This document shows positions 62,131 through 64,000 of a DNA stretch of 64,000 bases, piece by piece (positions within the stretch are counted from its first letter, which is position 1; each line of letters starts with the position of its first letter). Below the pieces are notes generated by a model. It saw only the letters and a program-made list of their open reading frames with translations, did not search any database and was not told where the DNA came from. A program made the position numbers and the translations under genes. This DNA comes from Siphonodentalium dalli (lineage: Eukaryota; Mollusca; Scaphopoda; Gadilida; Siphonodentaliidae), in the NCBI GenBank assembly GCA_032622095.1, contig CP136067.1, forward strand, positions 130,901,990 to 130,965,989, in the 5' to 3' direction.

Positions 62131-64000
62131 AGATGGGATAAATGACTGTTTTAAAATGCTCAGTGTTAGCGAAATAGGAATAAAAATTTATTTGGAAATC
62201 TAAGATTATAATCCGATCGTTCTCTGGAGCGTGCCGGTATGATATATGTCAGATACAAAGGGGCGTCTTCGTTGATAATTCTGTAAATTACTTGCAAATG
62301 GCGATGTTGCCTACGCCTGTGTAGTGTCCGCCAACCTACCTCAAGCCATAACTTGTTAAGTGATACTGAACGATTAAGGCCGGTTACGATTCTAGCGGCG
62401 TCTTTATGTATTCGGTCGAGTTTTTCCAATAAGTAATCGGGTGCTGAATCCCATACGACGTCAGCATAATCCAAAATAGGAAGGATATACGCATTGTACA
62501 TTTTTTCGAGTGTCTTTCTATCGAGATTGTTTTTTAATTTCCTCAATTGTGATAGTCTAGAAGCAGCTTTGTTTGCTGTGTATTCTATTTGTTTGTTCCA
62601 TTTTAAATTTGATTGAAATTCAAGGCCAAGGTGCTTATTGATTCGTTAAATGAAATAGTTTCGTCCTGGCATATTGAGGCACGAATGAGAAGGATATTGC
62701 CTTGGTTTTCTTGGGATTGAACGAAACTAACCAATTGTCTGCCCATAGACTGACCCTTTTGAGGTCCTCGTTTAGTTCTGATTGTAGGATGTTAAGATTG
62801 AAGTGAGAAGCTGTGAGACATGTGTCATCAGCATACATTCTAACAGTTGATGTGAGGTTATCTGTTATGTCATTAATGTATATTAAATATAGGAAAGGCC
62901 CAAGGATTTATCCTTGGGGAACACCCGCTGTGATGGTTTCAAAATCAGAATAAGTGTTATTGATTCGGACCCTTTGCTTCCTGTTAGTGAGATAGTCCTC
63001 CAGCCATTTAGAAAGCGACCCTGTTATCCCATACGCGGTAGTTTTGGCAATCAACCCTCTGTGCCAGACTCTCTCGAAGGCTTTAGAGATATCACAAAAT
63101 ACTGAACAAGTGTATAAGCCTTTTTCGAGTGTCTGGCACAGCTGGTGCTAAAGATCAATCATTTGGAATGTAGTGCTGTGTTTCGGAACGAAACCCGACT
63201 GATTTTGAAATAGGAGTTTATTCTCATCAAAAAAGGACGAGATTCTCTTTAGAACTAACTTTTCAAGAATTTTACCCAGGCATGGTAGAAGGGAAATTGG
63301 TCGGTAATTAGCGCTATCTGCGGAATCTCCATTTTTAAAGATAGGAATCACATTGGCTTTCTTCCTCTGTGATGGGAACTTTCCCGTTTGTAGAGATTTT
63401 TTAAAAATTAAGAAAAGAGGGTTGGCTATAGCGTTAGCCGTGCCGTGGAACATTTTTGGACTAACTCCGTCATAGCCATAGGCTTTGTTCGTTTTTAAGT
63501 GATCTGATCGCAGATATGACATCATCGACTGAAAATTTAAGTTCTGATAATTCTTTATTGCATCGTGAACTGTAATCAGGTAGTTTGTGATCTTTCTGGT
63601 CAATCGTGGAATTTGAGAGGAATTTTTTATTCAGGCACTCGGCTTTTCCCAAATCGTTTGAGACAAAAGATACACCATTGACTTTAATATCTCCATCCGT
63701 AGAATAAATAGGTGGTATTTTTGTTATCTTCTTTTTGTTCAAAAGAAAGTTGATGAGATGCCAGAATTCACGGGGCGAAGAACTGTCACATACCCTATCT
63801 TCGATATTGCTTTCAAATTTGGCTTTCGCATACTTTTTCATGTTGTTGACTTTGTTCCTCGATTTTTTGTATTTTGTCCAATTATTTTCAGTGCCAGACT
63901 TGATGGCGACCGATCGCAATCTATCTCGACGTCGAATCTCACGTCGGATGTCGCTATTGAACCAAATTTTGTCTTTCGATCTTATCGTAACTGTAGTTTG
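62131..64000 (-). pseudogene. LINE reverse transcriptase, continues past the window edge
   Basis: Coding sense is minus and is open to 64000, so the 5' part lies outside. Pieces: a linker region (to 63470), RT with YRPISLLPCLGKILEKLV and FVPKHSTTFQMIDL (63603-63148), SKAFERVWHRGL (~63080), GVPQG followed by a stop then ILGPFLYLIYIND (~62900), the catalytic MYADDTCLTASHF (62838 onward), and LKNNLDRKTLEKMYNAYILP then LDYADVVWDS (62546-62166). There are two in-frame stops (near 63149 and 62905) and frameshifts near 63490 and 62630. The active-site YADD is intact, but the copy cannot be translated whole. Confidence 0.88.

Overview
The window looks like intergenic or gene-poor DNA from a metazoan, most likely an aquatic invertebrate. 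The evidence is two spliced extracellular recognition-type exons (a C-type lectin-like exon and a fibrinogen-related exon), several non-LTR retrotransposon relics, a Penelope-like GIY-YIG endonuclease, an LTR element, many palindromic elements flanked by TTAA, and a very large satellite array. I see no prokaryotic gene organisation, rRNA or tRNA. The phylum cannot be fixed from sequence alone; a mollusc-like or other lophotrochozoan genome is my inference.

Layout. 1-2.6 kb holds degenerate tandem repeats. 2.7-10.1 kb holds four TTAA-flanked or palindromic MITE-like elements, one C-type lectin-like exon (4026-4238, minus), a long GTT/GTC microsatellite and one arm of a foldback family that I call F. 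11.1-15.5 kb is a foldback structure with ~1.2 kb arms around a minisatellite. 15.7-17.8 kb has 61-bp and 41-bp tandem repeats and a second F copy. 19.1-24.8 kb is a large imperfect palindrome carrying a decayed LINE on each arm. 24.8-25.3 kb is a ~48-bp minisatellite. 25.3-27.05 kb is a third F copy with three TTAA elements nested in it.

28.05-50.72 kb is the dominant object: a fourth F copy whose terminal inverted repeats have expanded into two 29-bp tandem arrays in opposite orientation, ~1.1 kb on the left and ~20.9 kb on the right. The right array has higher-order repeats of 42-45 monomers and stays in strict 29-bp phase across at least 13 kb. The end of the array and its flank are duplicated at 53.96-56.5 kb. 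Between the two copies lie a Penelope-like endonuclease fragment (51.6-52.05 kb), microsatellites and a LINE relic (52.8-53.7 kb).

57.4-58.05 kb carries a fibrinogen-related C-terminal exon (minus) whose stop codon lies 8 bp from a (GA)n tract. 59.3-64 kb is a minus-strand LINE, broken by stops and frameshifts and split by a 2.1 kb non-autonomous LTR retrotransposon with 455-bp LTRs and a 5-bp target duplication.

The main theme is that one foldback family appears with 1, 2, ~38 and ~720 copies of the same terminal 29-bp unit. That suggests a path by which a MITE terminus becomes satellite DNA. The TTAA elements and retroelements act as later insertions that give relative dates. Host genes are minor here: only two exons are convincing.
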